Source of the DNA: Alistipes sp. Zagget8
GTDB lineage: Bacteria; Bacteroidota; Bacteroidia; Bacteroidales; Rikenellaceae
Direction: 5' to 3'
NCBI GenBank assembly: GCA_001941065.1
Contig: MSHJ01000015.1
Coordinates: 186,001 to 250,000, forward strand
DNA length: 64,000 bases
Shown in pieces: positions 50,722-60,473 of the stretch. The notes beneath the pieces are model-generated. The model did not search any database. It worked only from the letters and a program-made list of their open reading frames with translations, and had not been told where the DNA came from. Each line of letters begins with the position of its first letter. The first letter of the stretch is position 1. The position numbers were made by a program, and so were the translations under genes.

Positions 50722-53589
50722 ATGAATGATTATAAGATAATGCGCCGCAAGGCGTGTCTGAGTATTGCTTTGGCGTGCCTGGCTCTGGGAGTTTCGGCGG
50801 GTAATCCCGATAAGCAGAAGCAGCGTGAGGAGCGTGTCGATCGGTTCCGTACAAAGCAGTATGGCGTATTGCTGGGAGACTCCCAGCCGATGGAGACCCT
50901 CTCTGTTTCGGCCTCATCGGTCGACGGCGATAAGTTGACAGGCATCAATTCCGCCAATTTCGCCAACTCGCTTTTCGGGCAGCTGCCCGGACTGTTGGTT
51001 GTCAAAAGCGCCGGATCGCCGGGTAACGACAGCCCGACCTTGAAAATACGGGGTACGCAGACGACGAACGACAATGGCGTGCTGGTATTGGTGGACGGTT
51101 TCGAAACCAAGTGGCAGAATTTGATGGTCAGTGAGATCGAGAATATCACGGTGCTCAAGGATGCTTCTGCGACGGCATTGTACGGTATGCGGGCTGCGAA
51201 CGGCGTCGTGCTGATCCAGACCAAGCGCGGCACTCAATTTGAAACTCCGACCATCTCGTTCAATGCGCGGTGGGGCTTCCAGAAGCCGACGTTCCTGCCC
51301 GATCTGGTCAACAACGGCGAATACGCCGAACTCTATAACCGGGCCATGATGAGCGATGGAAAGGATATTTCCAGCGGTTATTTTCAAAACGAGAAGATTG
51401 TCAACTATTTTAAGGACGGCTCGCAGCCTTATCTTTATCCGGATGTGGACTGGTACGACGAAATTGTCCGTAAGTCGGTCTTTGCGCACGAATACGATCT
51501 TTCGCTGCAGGGCGGCGGTCGCGTCGTCCGGTATTTCGTCGCATTGGGATTCCGCAACGACGAGGGTCTTTACGACCATACGGACAATTCGCGGCAGGTT
51601 AATTCGAACCAGCGTCTGACCCGTTACAGCGTCCGCAGCAATGTCGACATACAGATCAACCGCTGGCTCAGTTCGGAGGTGAAACTGCGCGGTACGATGG
51701 AGGACAAATGGAGTCCGAATGCCGACGAAACGACGCTTTGGAAGACGATGGCGCTGTTCAATCCCTATCCGGTGCGGACTCCCGACGGAGCCTGGGGCGG
51801 CAAGGAGGGCTATGCCGAGAATCCCGTGGCGGCCATTCTCCAGAAGGGTTACAAGACGGTCAACGAGCGCACGGTCGATGCAAGCGTGAAACTCAAGGCC
51901 GATCTCAGCACCTTGGTGAAAGGACTCTCCATCTACGGCCAGCTCCATTTCAGCAACAATTACTGGTCTTATTATAACAAGACCCGCAACATGGCCTATA
52001 CCGAACTGACCCCTGACCTGGATAATATTGCCGCCGACGGTACGATTCCCTATACCTCGACGGTGAAGGGGGATACGGAAGCTGCGTTTGCCATTTCCCA
52101 GAGTTCGGGCCGTCAGTGGAATCGTTTTTCGGTACATGCCGGAGCCGAGTATGCGCGTACGTTCGGCAAACACGATGTGAACGCGCTCCTGCTTTACCGC
52201 CAGTACAAATACAACGGCGACGGCAAGGAGTTGTTCCAGGGACAGCAGGCGATTGTCGGCCGGGTCCGCTATAATTACGACAAGCGTTACCTGGCAGAGG
52301 TCAGCGTGGCCTATAACGGGGCCGAGAATTTCCCGGAAGGCAATCGTTTCGGCGTCTTTCCGGCCGTGTCGGTCGGCTGGGTGATGAGCGAAGAAGGTTT
52401 TCTGAAGCAGTGCAAGGCCGTCGATTTCCTGAAAGTCCGGGCTTCGGTCGGTTTGGTCGGCAATTCGCTGGCCGGAACTGCGGGCCGGTTCCTGTATCAT
52501 CAGTATTACGGCAGCTCGGGCAGCTACATTTTCGGCCCCGACAATGCGTATACCGGAGTCACGGGCATGGGACAGCTTGCGCTGGCCAATCCGGACGTCA
52601 CCTGGGAAAAGGCCATGAAATACAATTTCGGAGTTGACGCCATGTTGGCGGGAAGGGTTTCGATGTCGCTGGAATATTTTTATGAAAAGCGTTCGGACAT
52701 TGCCGTGGACCCTGCAGGATATATTCCTTCGCTGATCGGTGCGGACCTCAACTACGTGAATGCCGGAGAAACGTCGAATCAGGGTTTCGAGGCTTCGGCG
52801 AATTATTCGGATCGTTTCGGTGAGGTCGGGTTCAATGTCGGCGGCCGGTTTTCCTTCTCGCGCAGCAATGTCGTCGACCTCAAGGAGGTTGCCCAGCGCT
52901 GGGACTATCTCTATAAAAAGGGGCATCCGATCGATCAGCCGTTCATGCTTGAGGCCATCGGGTTTTTCAAGGACGACGCCGACATCGCCTCCAGTCCGGC
53001 GCAGCAGTTCGGCGACGTGAAACCCGGCGACATCAAATATAAGGATCAGAACGGGGACAAGATCATCGACAGCAACGACCGTATTCCGGTCGGTTATTCG
53101 GCCACTCCGGAGATTTACTACGGCCTGAACCTGGGGTTGGATTACAAAGGATTCGATCTGTCTGTCTACGGTTATGGCTCTGCGAATACGGATGTTTCGA
53201 TGCTGACCAACAGCAACTTTACTCCGTTTGTCAACGGCGGTGTAAAACCCACGGCCTGGGTGCGTGACAACTATTGGACGCCTGAACGCGGCGACCGGGC
53301 CCGTTATCCCCGCCTGTCCACCGAGAATAATGTCAACAACTCGCAGGCGTCGACGCTCTGGAAACGCAACGGCGCATTCTTCTGCATCCAGAACATTGAA
53401 CTGGGCTACACCTTCCCGAAGCGCTGGATGAGTAAGGCCCGCATTCGTTCGCTGCGCGTCTATGTCAATGTCAACGACCCGTTCGTGTTCTCGAAGAACG
53501 ACGATCTGGGATGGAATCCGCAGTTGCGCAATATGTTCGTCTATCCGTCGATGCGCAGTACTAATTTTGGTGTGCAGCTGGTATTTTAA
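50722..53589 (+). CDS. SusC-like TonB-dependent receptor lacking the carboxypeptidase-D-like N-domain
   Basis: A 955-residue protein with a signal peptide (MRRKACLSIALACLALGVSA from the second Met, 50740). After a short charged linker (DKQKQREERVDRFRTKQYG) it goes directly to the plug: GQLPGLLVVKSAGSPGNDSP, LVLVDGFETKWQNLMVSEI, ITVLKDASATALYGMRAANG. The barrel ends STNFGVQLVF. The usual 80-residue N-terminal domain seen in the first SusC is absent, so length and TonB contact differ. Its start is 32 bases after the first SusD, and it is paired with the second SusD 30 bases downstream. Confidence 0.92.
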   Translation: MNDYKIMRRKACLSIALACLALGVSAGNPDKQKQREERVDRFRTKQYGVLLGDSQPMETLSVSASSVDGDKLTGINSANFANSLFGQLPGLLVVKSAGSPGNDSPTLKIRGTQTTNDNGVLVLVDGFETKWQNLMVSEIENITVLKDASATALYGMRAANGVVLIQTKRGTQFETPTISFNARWGFQKPTFLPDLVNNGEYAELYNRAMMSDGKDISSGYFQNEKIVNYFKDGSQPYLYPDVDWYDEIVRKSVFAHEYDLSLQGGGRVVRYFVALGFRNDEGLYDHTDNSRQVNSNQRLTRYSVRSNVDIQINRWLSSEVKLRGTMEDKWSPNADETTLWKTMALFNPYPVRTPDGAWGGKEGYAENPVAAILQKGYKTVNERTVDASVKLKADLSTLVKGLSIYGQLHFSNNYWSYYNKTRNMAYTELTPDLDNIAADGTIPYTSTVKGDTEAAFAISQSSGRQWNRFSVHAGAEYARTFGKHDVNALLLYRQYKYNGDGKELFQGQQAIVGRVRYNYDKRYLAEVSVAYNGAENFPEGNRFGVFPAVSVGWVMSEEGFLKQCKAVDFLKVRASVGLVGNSLAGTAGRFLYHQYYGSSGSYIFGPDNAYTGVTGMGQLALANPDVTWEKAMKYNFGVDAMLAGRVSMSLEYFYEKRSDIAVDPAGYIPSLIGADLNYVNAGETSNQGFEASANYSDRFGEVGFNVGGRFSFSRSNVVDLKEVAQRWDYLYKKGHPIDQPFMLEAIGFFKDDADIASSPAQQFGDVKPGDIKYKDQNGDKIIDSNDRIPVGYSATPEIYYGLNLGLDYKGFDLSVYGYGSANTDVSMLTNSNFTPFVNGGVKPTAWVRDNYWTPERGDRARYPRLSTENNVNNSQASTLWKRNGAFFCIQNIELGYTFPKRWMSKARIRSLRVYVNVNDPFVFSKNDDLGWNPQLRNMFVYPSMRSTNFGVQLVF

Positions 53590-53619
53590 GGGTACCTAAT
53601 GTTAAAACTCAAACAAGCC

Positions 53620-55395
53620 ATGAAAAAACTTATCATAGTACTCTTCGCTTCATCCCTGTTTGCGTCGTGCAGTTTCCTCGATACCGAGATGGAACAAAAC
53701 TACGACCGGGAGATGTTCCTGAAATCGGGTTATTCCAATATACTCAATTACGGCCTGGGGGTTTACGGCTATTTGCAGGGTTTGAACTCCGTCAGCGGGA
53801 CCCTGCTGGCCGCAGCCTGCGACGAGGCCGATTACAGTCAGAATGCCGCGGTGCAGAATTTCAACACCGGAGCCTGGGATTCCTATTCCAATCCGGACGA
53901 TGTCTGGGGACATTATTACAAGGGCATTCGTCATGCGACGCTTTTCCTGCAGGATACCTACGAATACCCCCGGATGATCGCCGTGGATACGCTGGGGTCG
54001 GGACGTCCTCTGTGGCTGCGTAATTGCGACAATGTCAGGCGTCTGCGTGCCGAGGTCAGGTTGTTACGCGCCTATTTTTATACGGAACTTATCAAGCGTT
54101 ACGGCGGAGTTCCCGTCGTGGAGAACGTGCTGACCATGGATGACAACCTGGAAATTCCCCGGAAATCGTTCGACGAGTGTGTCCAGTATATCGTCGACGA
54201 AATCGACGATGTTTACGAAGAGCTGGCCACTCATTATACCAATTTCGGCTATGATGAAGGGACGAATCAGGGTAACGGCGGACTGGGCACTGATATGTCG
54301 CAGCTCGGCCGGGTAGACAAGCCCGTTGCCAAGGCGCTTAAACTGCGGGTTTTGCTTTATGCGGCCAGCAAGCTGCATAATCCGTCGATGTCACACGATA
54401 AGTGGGTGGCTGCTGCCGAGGCAGGAAACGATTTTATGACCGATCCGGAGTGTGCCCATGTCCGTAAACTGTTCGGGGACAATTACGGATTCCTTTTCAG
54501 CACGGAATCCAATTACCAGGCGCTTCAGCCCCGGGCCGACCTCAATACCGGATTGATTCTGACCCGGCCCTATGCTGCGAATACGAATGCTTTCGAAAAG
54601 GCGAATTATCCGGTGGGTATGACCAATGCCACGGGGCAGTGTGTTTGTCCTTCGTATACGCTGATTCGCGCTATGGGGGCAAAGAATTCGGCGTGGAATC
54701 CGGCGAAACCGCTGGATAACCTCGATGCGCGGGCGGGTTATATGATCGTGACTCCCGGCAGTAAGATGGGTAAAGTCAATGGCGTCGACCGGATCGTGGA
54801 ATCCTACGAAGGCGGTGTCGACGGCGTCGGGGCCCGTACGGGGGCGACTACTACGGGTTTCTACCTGCGGAAGTTCCTGTGCACGAATCTGGACATCGTG
54901 AAAGGCGACACTCGCCACAAATCGTGGGTGCTGATGCGTTACCAGGAGGTGCTGCTCAATTTGGCCGAAGCGATGAACGAGGCCTTTGGGCCGGATGAGA
55001 AGGGTTTGATCGAAGGAACGGATTACGCCTATTCGGCACGGGAACTCTCGCAACTCGTTACGAACAGCTATAAGTACAAACCCGAAGGAGTCCCGGCGTC
55101 GATAGTTTCGAAAGACGATTTCCGGCAATGGCTGATCGAAGAGCGCCGTGTCGAGCTGGCTTTCGAAGGACATCGTTTCTTCGATGTGCGCCGCTGGATG
55201 ATCGCCGAGCAGACCGAAAATAAACCCCTGCTGGGGTTGAAAGTCTCTGTGGATTCCTCTTCCGGAGAGACCCGTTATGAGGAATTTGTCGTGGAACAGC
55301 GTGCATTTGTCGCTCCGAAAATGTATCTTTATCCGATTCCTGTTGCGGAGATCAACAAGAGCAACGGATCGTTGCAACAGAATCCGGGTTGGTAG
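53620..55395 (+). CDS. SusD/RagB-family glycan-binding lipoprotein
   Basis: A 591-residue lipoprotein (lipobox LFASC). The start at 53620 (MKKLIIVLFASSLFASC) is preferred to the Met seven codons upstream. SusD features are RLLRAYFYTELIKRYGGVPV, RYQEVLLNLAEAMNEAFGPD and ERRVELAFEGHRFFDVRRWM, ending in NGSLQQNPGW. It pairs with the second SusC for uptake. A terminator follows 13 bases after the stop. Confidence 0.94.
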   Translation: MKKLIIVLFASSLFASCSFLDTEMEQNYDREMFLKSGYSNILNYGLGVYGYLQGLNSVSGTLLAAACDEADYSQNAAVQNFNTGAWDSYSNPDDVWGHYYKGIRHATLFLQDTYEYPRMIAVDTLGSGRPLWLRNCDNVRRLRAEVRLLRAYFYTELIKRYGGVPVVENVLTMDDNLEIPRKSFDECVQYIVDEIDDVYEELATHYTNFGYDEGTNQGNGGLGTDMSQLGRVDKPVAKALKLRVLLYAASKLHNPSMSHDKWVAAAEAGNDFMTDPECAHVRKLFGDNYGFLFSTESNYQALQPRADLNTGLILTRPYAANTNAFEKANYPVGMTNATGQCVCPSYTLIRAMGAKNSAWNPAKPLDNLDARAGYMIVTPGSKMGKVNGVDRIVESYEGGVDGVGARTGATTTGFYLRKFLCTNLDIVKGDTRHKSWVLMRYQEVLLNLAEAMNEAFGPDEKGLIEGTDYAYSARELSQLVTNSYKYKPEGVPASIVSKDDFRQWLIEERRVELAFEGHRFFDVRRWMIAEQTENKPLLGLKVSVDSSSGETRYEEFVVEQRAFVAPKMYLYPIPVAEINKSNGSLQQNPGW

Positions 55396-55407
55396 GTTTG
55401 TGGTGCT

Positions 55408-55443
55408 TTCTCTCCGGATACAAGATCCGGAGAGAAGTTTTTT
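55408..55443 (+). terminator. Terminator after the second SusD gene
   Basis: A perfect 12-bp stem TTCTCTCCGGAT/ATCCGGAGAGAA (55408-55419 with 55425-55436) is followed by six T at 55438-55443. It lies between SusD and the lyase gene, so expression of the lyase may be reduced relative to uptake genes. Confidence 0.88.
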
Positions 55444-55451
55444 AATATAGA

Positions 55452-57776
55452 ATGATAATTCTTATGAAATATTTTATATCCTATCTCTGGATGGTTTGCA
55501 CGACCGTTTCTGCCGCCGGGGCCTGTTCTTCGGACAGCCGTGTTGCGGCCGGCGGAAAAGAGGGTGACGCCCCGGTGATTACATCGGTGACGCCTCTTAC
55601 GGGCGACTGTTCGACCCTGATCACAATCTCCGGGGCGAATTTCAGCCGGCTGGCTTCCTACAACCGGATCGTTTTGAACGAAACGCGGGCTTTTGCCCCG
55701 GAAAAAGCCACTGAAACGGAGTTGGTATTTCGGATGCCGGAGGAGCTCTTCGACGGCGATTACATCGTTCAGGTTCAAACGGCGGAGGGAATCGCTACGG
55801 CAGACGCGCCTTTCCGGCTGCGGACGCCGGTCGACGACCGGTTGAAGGCGCTGCCGACTACGCCTAAATCGGTGAATGCCCTGTTGATGCAGGCCGGACA
55901 GCCTGAGCATCCGTATCTCTTTTTCACGGACGCGGAGTTGTCGAAACAGCGGGAATTGGCCCGTAACGATGCCGAATTGCAGGCTGTACAGGATTTGATT
56001 GTCGCTACCGCCGACCGCATCCTTTCCCAGCCGTTGATTTCGTATGCCCTCGATGGCGCTAATCTGCGCATTCCGGGCATCCATGACTTTGCGAACGACC
56101 AGGTGCCTTATCTGGTGTTGGCCTACCGTCTTTCCGGAGACAAACGTTATGCGGATCGCTGCTGGCGCCAGATGGAGGCGTTGCTCGAATGGCCCGACTG
56201 GGGTGCATACCGTCATTTCCTCGATACGGGGATCGGGGCGAAAGGTTGTGCGATGATTTACGACGGGTTGTACGACTACCTGAGCGAGTCCCAGCGCACG
56301 GCCCTCTATCAGGGGACCCGCCGGCTGGCGCTCGAACCGGGTTTGTCGCAGATGAAGGGCGGCAAAGCCGTCTGGCGGTGGTATGCGAGCAAGGATAATT
56401 GGAACGGTATCTGCCACGGAGGCCTGATCGATGCCGCTTTGGCCATGTACGACCGGGATCCGGCGTTCTGTGCCGATGTGATTACGCAGGCGGTCAACCG
56501 GCTTCCGCTCTATATCCGTTCGTTCGATCCCGACGGGGCCAGTGTCGAAGGAATGATGTACTGGTCCTATGGGTTGAGCAATACGATGCTGTCCCTCGAA
56601 GCCATGCAGCGTAATCTGGGAACGACTTTCGGGCTGAGCGACTCTCCGGGATTCCGGCAGACGGGGTGGTTTCCCTATAAAATGGCGGGGCCTGTGGGCA
56701 GTGCCTCGTTCGGCGATGATTTCCTCTATTACAGCCCGGAGAAAAAATACCTTTCCTATTTCTGGTTCGCCCGTCATTTCCGGGACCCCGATCTCGCCAA
56801 GACGCACTATCTGGCCTGTCTGCAAAAGAATGCGGCCAATCCCGTGAAGTTCAATTCGTGGCTGGATTATCTCTATTATGATCCGCAGCTCGTGGCGTCC
56901 GGCTCTTCGTCGAACATTCCCGAATCGGGCTATCTTCGCGGTGTGGAGTATCTTTTTTTGCGGGAGGATAGTTCGGACGACGCTTTTTATATCGGGATTC
57001 ATGCCGGAGACAACAATGCCAGCCATGGACATCTGGATGCCGGGACCTTTTTTATCCAGGCCAACGGACAGAACTTTGCCGCCGGCAGTCTCGGGACGAC
57101 CAGTCCTTATCCGGCGGATTATTTCGATACGGCGAAACCCGGTTATACGGATGCTGGCGGCGACCGGGTGCAGACTACGGGGCGGTTCTCCTATTACAGG
57201 ACCCGGGCCGAAGGGAAGAGTGTCGTCGTGATTAACCCCGATGCGCGTCCGGAACAGGACCCGAAGGGCGTCGCCGCGGTCGTTCGGCAGGGCCGGGATT
57301 CGCATCTCCTCGATCTTTCCCAATGCTATTCGCGCGACGTGACTGCCTATCGCCGCGGCGTGGCGATCGATCGCGCCCGGCGTGCTGTGATTGTGCAGGA
57401 TGAGTTTACGCTCCGGAATCCGGGGTCGACAGTCTACTGGCTGATGCACACTTCGGCGATTCCGGGATATAGTGTCGCTCCCGATAAACGAAGCGTCACA
57501 CTCACACAGGAGGGGCGGCAGGTGGTGTTCCGTATCCTCAGTCCCTCTTCGGCGACCTTTGAGGTCGTACCGCCTTCGGATACCGATATTCTTTTTTTGG
57601 ATGAGACGCGTCCTATTTTCTCGGACCGGATCGGGACACTAAATCAGGTCAATAAGGGTTTCGGAAAATTGCAAATCCGCCTGTCAGACCTGAGCGGGCC
57701 GCAGACGATCTGTGTGGAGTGCGCGGATGTCGCGGCTCCAGTTGGTACGGTCGTTCCGCTCGATAACTGGAAATAA
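55452..57776 (+). CDS. Heparinase II/III-like polysaccharide lyase with an IPT/TIG domain
   Basis: A 774-residue lipoprotein-like protein (signal to AAGAC). Residues 40-130 form an IPT/TIG domain (VITSVTPLTGDCSTLITISG ANFS type). An (alpha/alpha) toroid follows (WYASKDNWNGICHGGLIDAA, FDPDGASVEGMMYWSYGLSN). A beta-sandwich then contains NNASHGHLDAGTFFIQANGQ, the conserved block of the heparinase II/III fold, with His and nearby Tyr as likely catalytic residues. It should cut uronate-containing glycans by beta-elimination on the surface or in the periplasm, giving the unsaturated ends used by GH88. The PL family number is not assigned. The gene starts 8 bases after a terminator and 7 bases before GH3. 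Confidence 0.82.
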   Translation: MIILMKYFISYLWMVCTTVSAAGACSSDSRVAAGGKEGDAPVITSVTPLTGDCSTLITISGANFSRLASYNRIVLNETRAFAPEKATETELVFRMPEELFDGDYIVQVQTAEGIATADAPFRLRTPVDDRLKALPTTPKSVNALLMQAGQPEHPYLFFTDAELSKQRELARNDAELQAVQDLIVATADRILSQPLISYALDGANLRIPGIHDFANDQVPYLVLAYRLSGDKRYADRCWRQMEALLEWPDWGAYRHFLDTGIGAKGCAMIYDGLYDYLSESQRTALYQGTRRLALEPGLSQMKGGKAVWRWYASKDNWNGICHGGLIDAALAMYDRDPAFCADVITQAVNRLPLYIRSFDPDGASVEGMMYWSYGLSNTMLSLEAMQRNLGTTFGLSDSPGFRQTGWFPYKMAGPVGSASFGDDFLYYSPEKKYLSYFWFARHFRDPDLAKTHYLACLQKNAANPVKFNSWLDYLYYDPQLVASGSSSNIPESGYLRGVEYLFLREDSSDDAFYIGIHAGDNNASHGHLDAGTFFIQANGQNFAAGSLGTTSPYPADYFDTAKPGYTDAGGDRVQTTGRFSYYRTRAEGKSVVVINPDARPEQDPKGVAAVVRQGRDSHLLDLSQCYSRDVTAYRRGVAIDRARRAVIVQDEFTLRNPGSTVYWLMHTSAIPGYSVAPDKRSVTLTQEGRQVVFRILSPSSATFEVVPPSDTDILFLDETRPIFSDRIGTLNQVNKGFGKLQIRLSDLSGPQTICVECADVAAPVGTVVPLDNWK

Positions 57777-57783
57777 GCAGATT

Positions 57784-60426
57784 ATGAACAGGTTTCTTAC
57801 GATTCGGATGCGGTATGGCGTATGCTCTGCCTTATTCCTGCTGATGGCAGGATGTTCCGTGCCGGCCTATTTGGATACAGACCTTCCTTTTGAAAAGCGG
57901 GCCGAGGACCTGGTGTCGCGTATGACCCTCGAGGAAAAGGTGTCGCAAATGACCAATGATTCCCGGGCGATCGAACGGCTGGGGGTTCCGGCCTATAACT
58001 GGTGGAACGAATGCCTCCACGGAGTCGGACGTTCGGGACTGGCGACGGTTTTTCCCCAGGCGATCGGGATGGCGGCCATGTGGGACGATTCCACCATGTT
58101 CCGTATTGCCACCGCTGTTTCGGATGAGGCGCGTGCCAAATACAACGACTATGCTTCGCGGGGAAAACGCGGCCTTTACCAGGGGCTTACTTTCTGGACG
58201 CCCAATATCAACATTTTCCGTGATCCGCGCTGGGGGCGGGGAATGGAGACCTATGGCGAAGATCCGTACCTGACCGGCGAACTGGGCGTGCAGTACATTC
58301 GCGGACTGCAGGGTGATGATCCGCGCTATCTGAAACTCGTGGCTACGGCCAAACATTTCGCTGTGCACAGCGGACCGGAGTCGACGCGTCATTCGGCCAA
58401 TATTTTCCCGTCGAACCGGGACATGGCGGCGACCTATCTGCCCCATTTTCGCAAGGCCGTACAGCAGGCCGGAGTCTGGTCGGTGATGTGCGCTTACCAG
58501 CGCATTTCGGGCGAACCGTGTTGTGGAAATTCCGCGATGAGCAGTTTGCTTCGGGATCAATGGGGATTCGGGGGGTATGTCGTTTCGGATTGCTGGGCCG
58601 TGGCTGATTTCTACCAAAAGAATGCCCACCATGTTGTTCCTACCCGCGAAGCCGCGGCGGCCAAAGCCGTGAAGGCCGGTACGGACCTGAACTGCGGCGA
58701 TTCCTATCCGGCCCTGACCGAGGCTGTGCGGCAGGGATTGATTACCGAACCGGAGATCGATGTGTCGGTGACGCGGCTGATGGAGGCTCGGATGCGCCTC
58801 GGGATGTTCGATCCGGCGAAAATGGTTCCCTATTCCGATATTCCGCTTAGCGTCGTAGATTGTGCGGAACACCGGGAACTGGCGCTCGAAGCAGCCCGCA
58901 AATCGATGGTACTGTTGGAGAACAAGGGCGGAATGCTGCCTTTCACCAAGCAGGTGCGCCGGGTTGCCGTAATCGGCCCGAATGCCGATGAGGAGGAGGT
59001 TCTGTTGGCCAATTACTGCGGTTATCCCTCTTCGGCGGTCACTGTGGCGGAGGGTGTTCGCCGCAAATTGCCCGATGCGGAGGTGATCTATGCGCAGGGA
59101 TGCCGTCTGGCTGAGGAGATGCCGCATCTGTCGGCAATTCCGGCTGCGGCTTTCTATACGGACAGCACCAAACGGGAACACGGTCTGCATGTTGTGTATT
59201 TCGACAACGATTCGCTGGCCGGAACTCCCTGCTGGCAAGGTGTGGAACCTGCTGTCGATCATATCTGGCGCACGACGCCTCCGCATCCGGGGATGCGTTA
59301 CGATTGTTTTTCGGCTCGTTGGTCCGGAGTGCTTTCGGTTTCCGAGAGCGGCGATTACGCATTGGGCGGCGAAGGGTATCTCGGATTCGAACTGCGTTTG
59401 GACGGGAAACGGCTGGCTTCGTGGAAGGTCCCCGACCAACCCCACAAGGAATACAGCTGGGTCCGGCTTGAAGCCGGGCGGTGCTATCGTATCGAAGCCG
59501 AGTATTGCCAGAAGGATACCGAATACGCCATGATGCGTCTGTTGTGGGACTATCCCAAACCCGATCTGCAGGCCGAGGCTTTGCGGGCGGCCGCCTCGTC
59601 GGACCTTGTGATTCTCTGCATGGGGCTCAGTCCGCTGCTCGAGGGAGAAGCCCTGAATATCGACGTGAAGGGATTCTCGGGCGGCGACCGTGTGGACATT
59701 GGCCTGCCTGCTTCGCAGCAGAAATTGATCCGTGCGATCAATAAACTCGGGAAACCGGTTGTGCTGGTCCTGCTCAACGGCAGTGCCGTGGCGTTCGGTC
59801 CCGACATTCAGGCCATGCCGGCCATTTTGGAAGCCTGGTATCCGGGACAGGCCGGCGGAGATGCCGTTGCCGATGTGATTTTCGGCGACTACAATCCTGC
59901 GGGACGCCTGCCGGTGACTTTTTATCGGTCGGTCGATCAAATCCCAGCTTTTGAAAACTACGATATGGCCGGAAAAACTTATCGCTATTTCGCGGGCGAT
60001 CCGCTCTATCCGTTCGGTTACGGGCTGAGTTATACGACTTTTTCCTATGAATGGGTTTCGGTTCCCGAGAGTGTGCAGGCCGGTGAACCGATGTCGGTCG
60101 CTGTCCGTGTAACCAATACCGGAGCGCGTGCCGGCGACGAAGTGGTGCAGCTTTACGTTGCCTTGCCCGATTCGAAATACAGCGGTCCGATCCGTTCGTT
60201 GCAGGGGTTCAGACGCATTCATTTACAGCCTGGTCAGAGCCGTTGCGTGACCTTCGAACTGCTCCCGGAACAGATGGCTGCACTGGACGAATACGATCTG
60301 CCGGTCGTTGAGCCGGGACGTATCCGCCTGAGTGTCGGCGGCGGTCAGCCGCTTCCGGAGGCGGTCGCTTCGCAAAAAGTGCTGCTCCGGGATATCCCGG
60401 TGTCGGATGGGCCGTATGCCCTCTGA
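57784..60426 (+). CDS. Glycoside hydrolase family 3 with PA14 insert
   Basis: An 880-residue lipoprotein (LLMAGC). The GH3 N-domain opens RMTLEEKVSQM and YNWWNECLHGVGRSG, of the beta-xylosidase/beta-glucosidase type, and has KHFAVHSGPE at 190-199. The nucleophile Asp269 lies in GGYVVSDCWAV. The second domain is split by a PA14 domain (about 455-600, CWQGVEPAVDHIWRTTPP...). A C-terminal FnIII-like domain (VRVTNTGARAGDEVVQLYVA) ends it. It removes beta-linked sugars from oligomers in the periplasm. It is the last gene of the PUL transcript and ends at a bidirectional terminator. Confidence 0.92.
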   Translation: MNRFLTIRMRYGVCSALFLLMAGCSVPAYLDTDLPFEKRAEDLVSRMTLEEKVSQMTNDSRAIERLGVPAYNWWNECLHGVGRSGLATVFPQAIGMAAMWDDSTMFRIATAVSDEARAKYNDYASRGKRGLYQGLTFWTPNINIFRDPRWGRGMETYGEDPYLTGELGVQYIRGLQGDDPRYLKLVATAKHFAVHSGPESTRHSANIFPSNRDMAATYLPHFRKAVQQAGVWSVMCAYQRISGEPCCGNSAMSSLLRDQWGFGGYVVSDCWAVADFYQKNAHHVVPTREAAAAKAVKAGTDLNCGDSYPALTEAVRQGLITEPEIDVSVTRLMEARMRLGMFDPAKMVPYSDIPLSVVDCAEHRELALEAARKSMVLLENKGGMLPFTKQVRRVAVIGPNADEEEVLLANYCGYPSSAVTVAEGVRRKLPDAEVIYAQGCRLAEEMPHLSAIPAAAFYTDSTKREHGLHVVYFDNDSLAGTPCWQGVEPAVDHIWRTTPPHPGMRYDCFSARWSGVLSVSESGDYALGGEGYLGFELRLDGKRLASWKVPDQPHKEYSWVRLEAGRCYRIEAEYCQKDTEYAMMRLLWDYPKPDLQAEALRAAASSDLVILCMGLSPLLEGEALNIDVKGFSGGDRVDIGLPASQQKLIRAINKLGKPVVLVLLNGSAVAFGPDIQAMPAILEAWYPGQAGGDAVADVIFGDYNPAGRLPVTFYRSVDQIPAFENYDMAGKTYRYFAGDPLYPFGYGLSYTTFSYEWVSVPESVQAGEPMSVAVRVTNTGARAGDEVVQLYVALPDSKYSGPIRSLQGFRRIHLQPGQSRCVTFELLPEQMAALDEYDLPVVEPGRIRLSVGGGQPLPEAVASQKVLLRDIPVSDGPYAL

Positions 60427-60430
60427 ATAT

Positions 60431-60460
60431 AAAAAAGGGACCGTCGTCGGTCCCTTTTTT
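60431..60460. terminator. Bidirectional terminator between GH3 and rnr
   Basis: A perfect 13-bp stem AAAAAAGGGACCG/CGGTCCCTTTTTT with loop TCGT lies 4 bases after the GH3 stop and 13 bases beyond the rnr stop. Confidence 0.92.
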
Positions 60461-60473
60461 ATTATCGGATATT

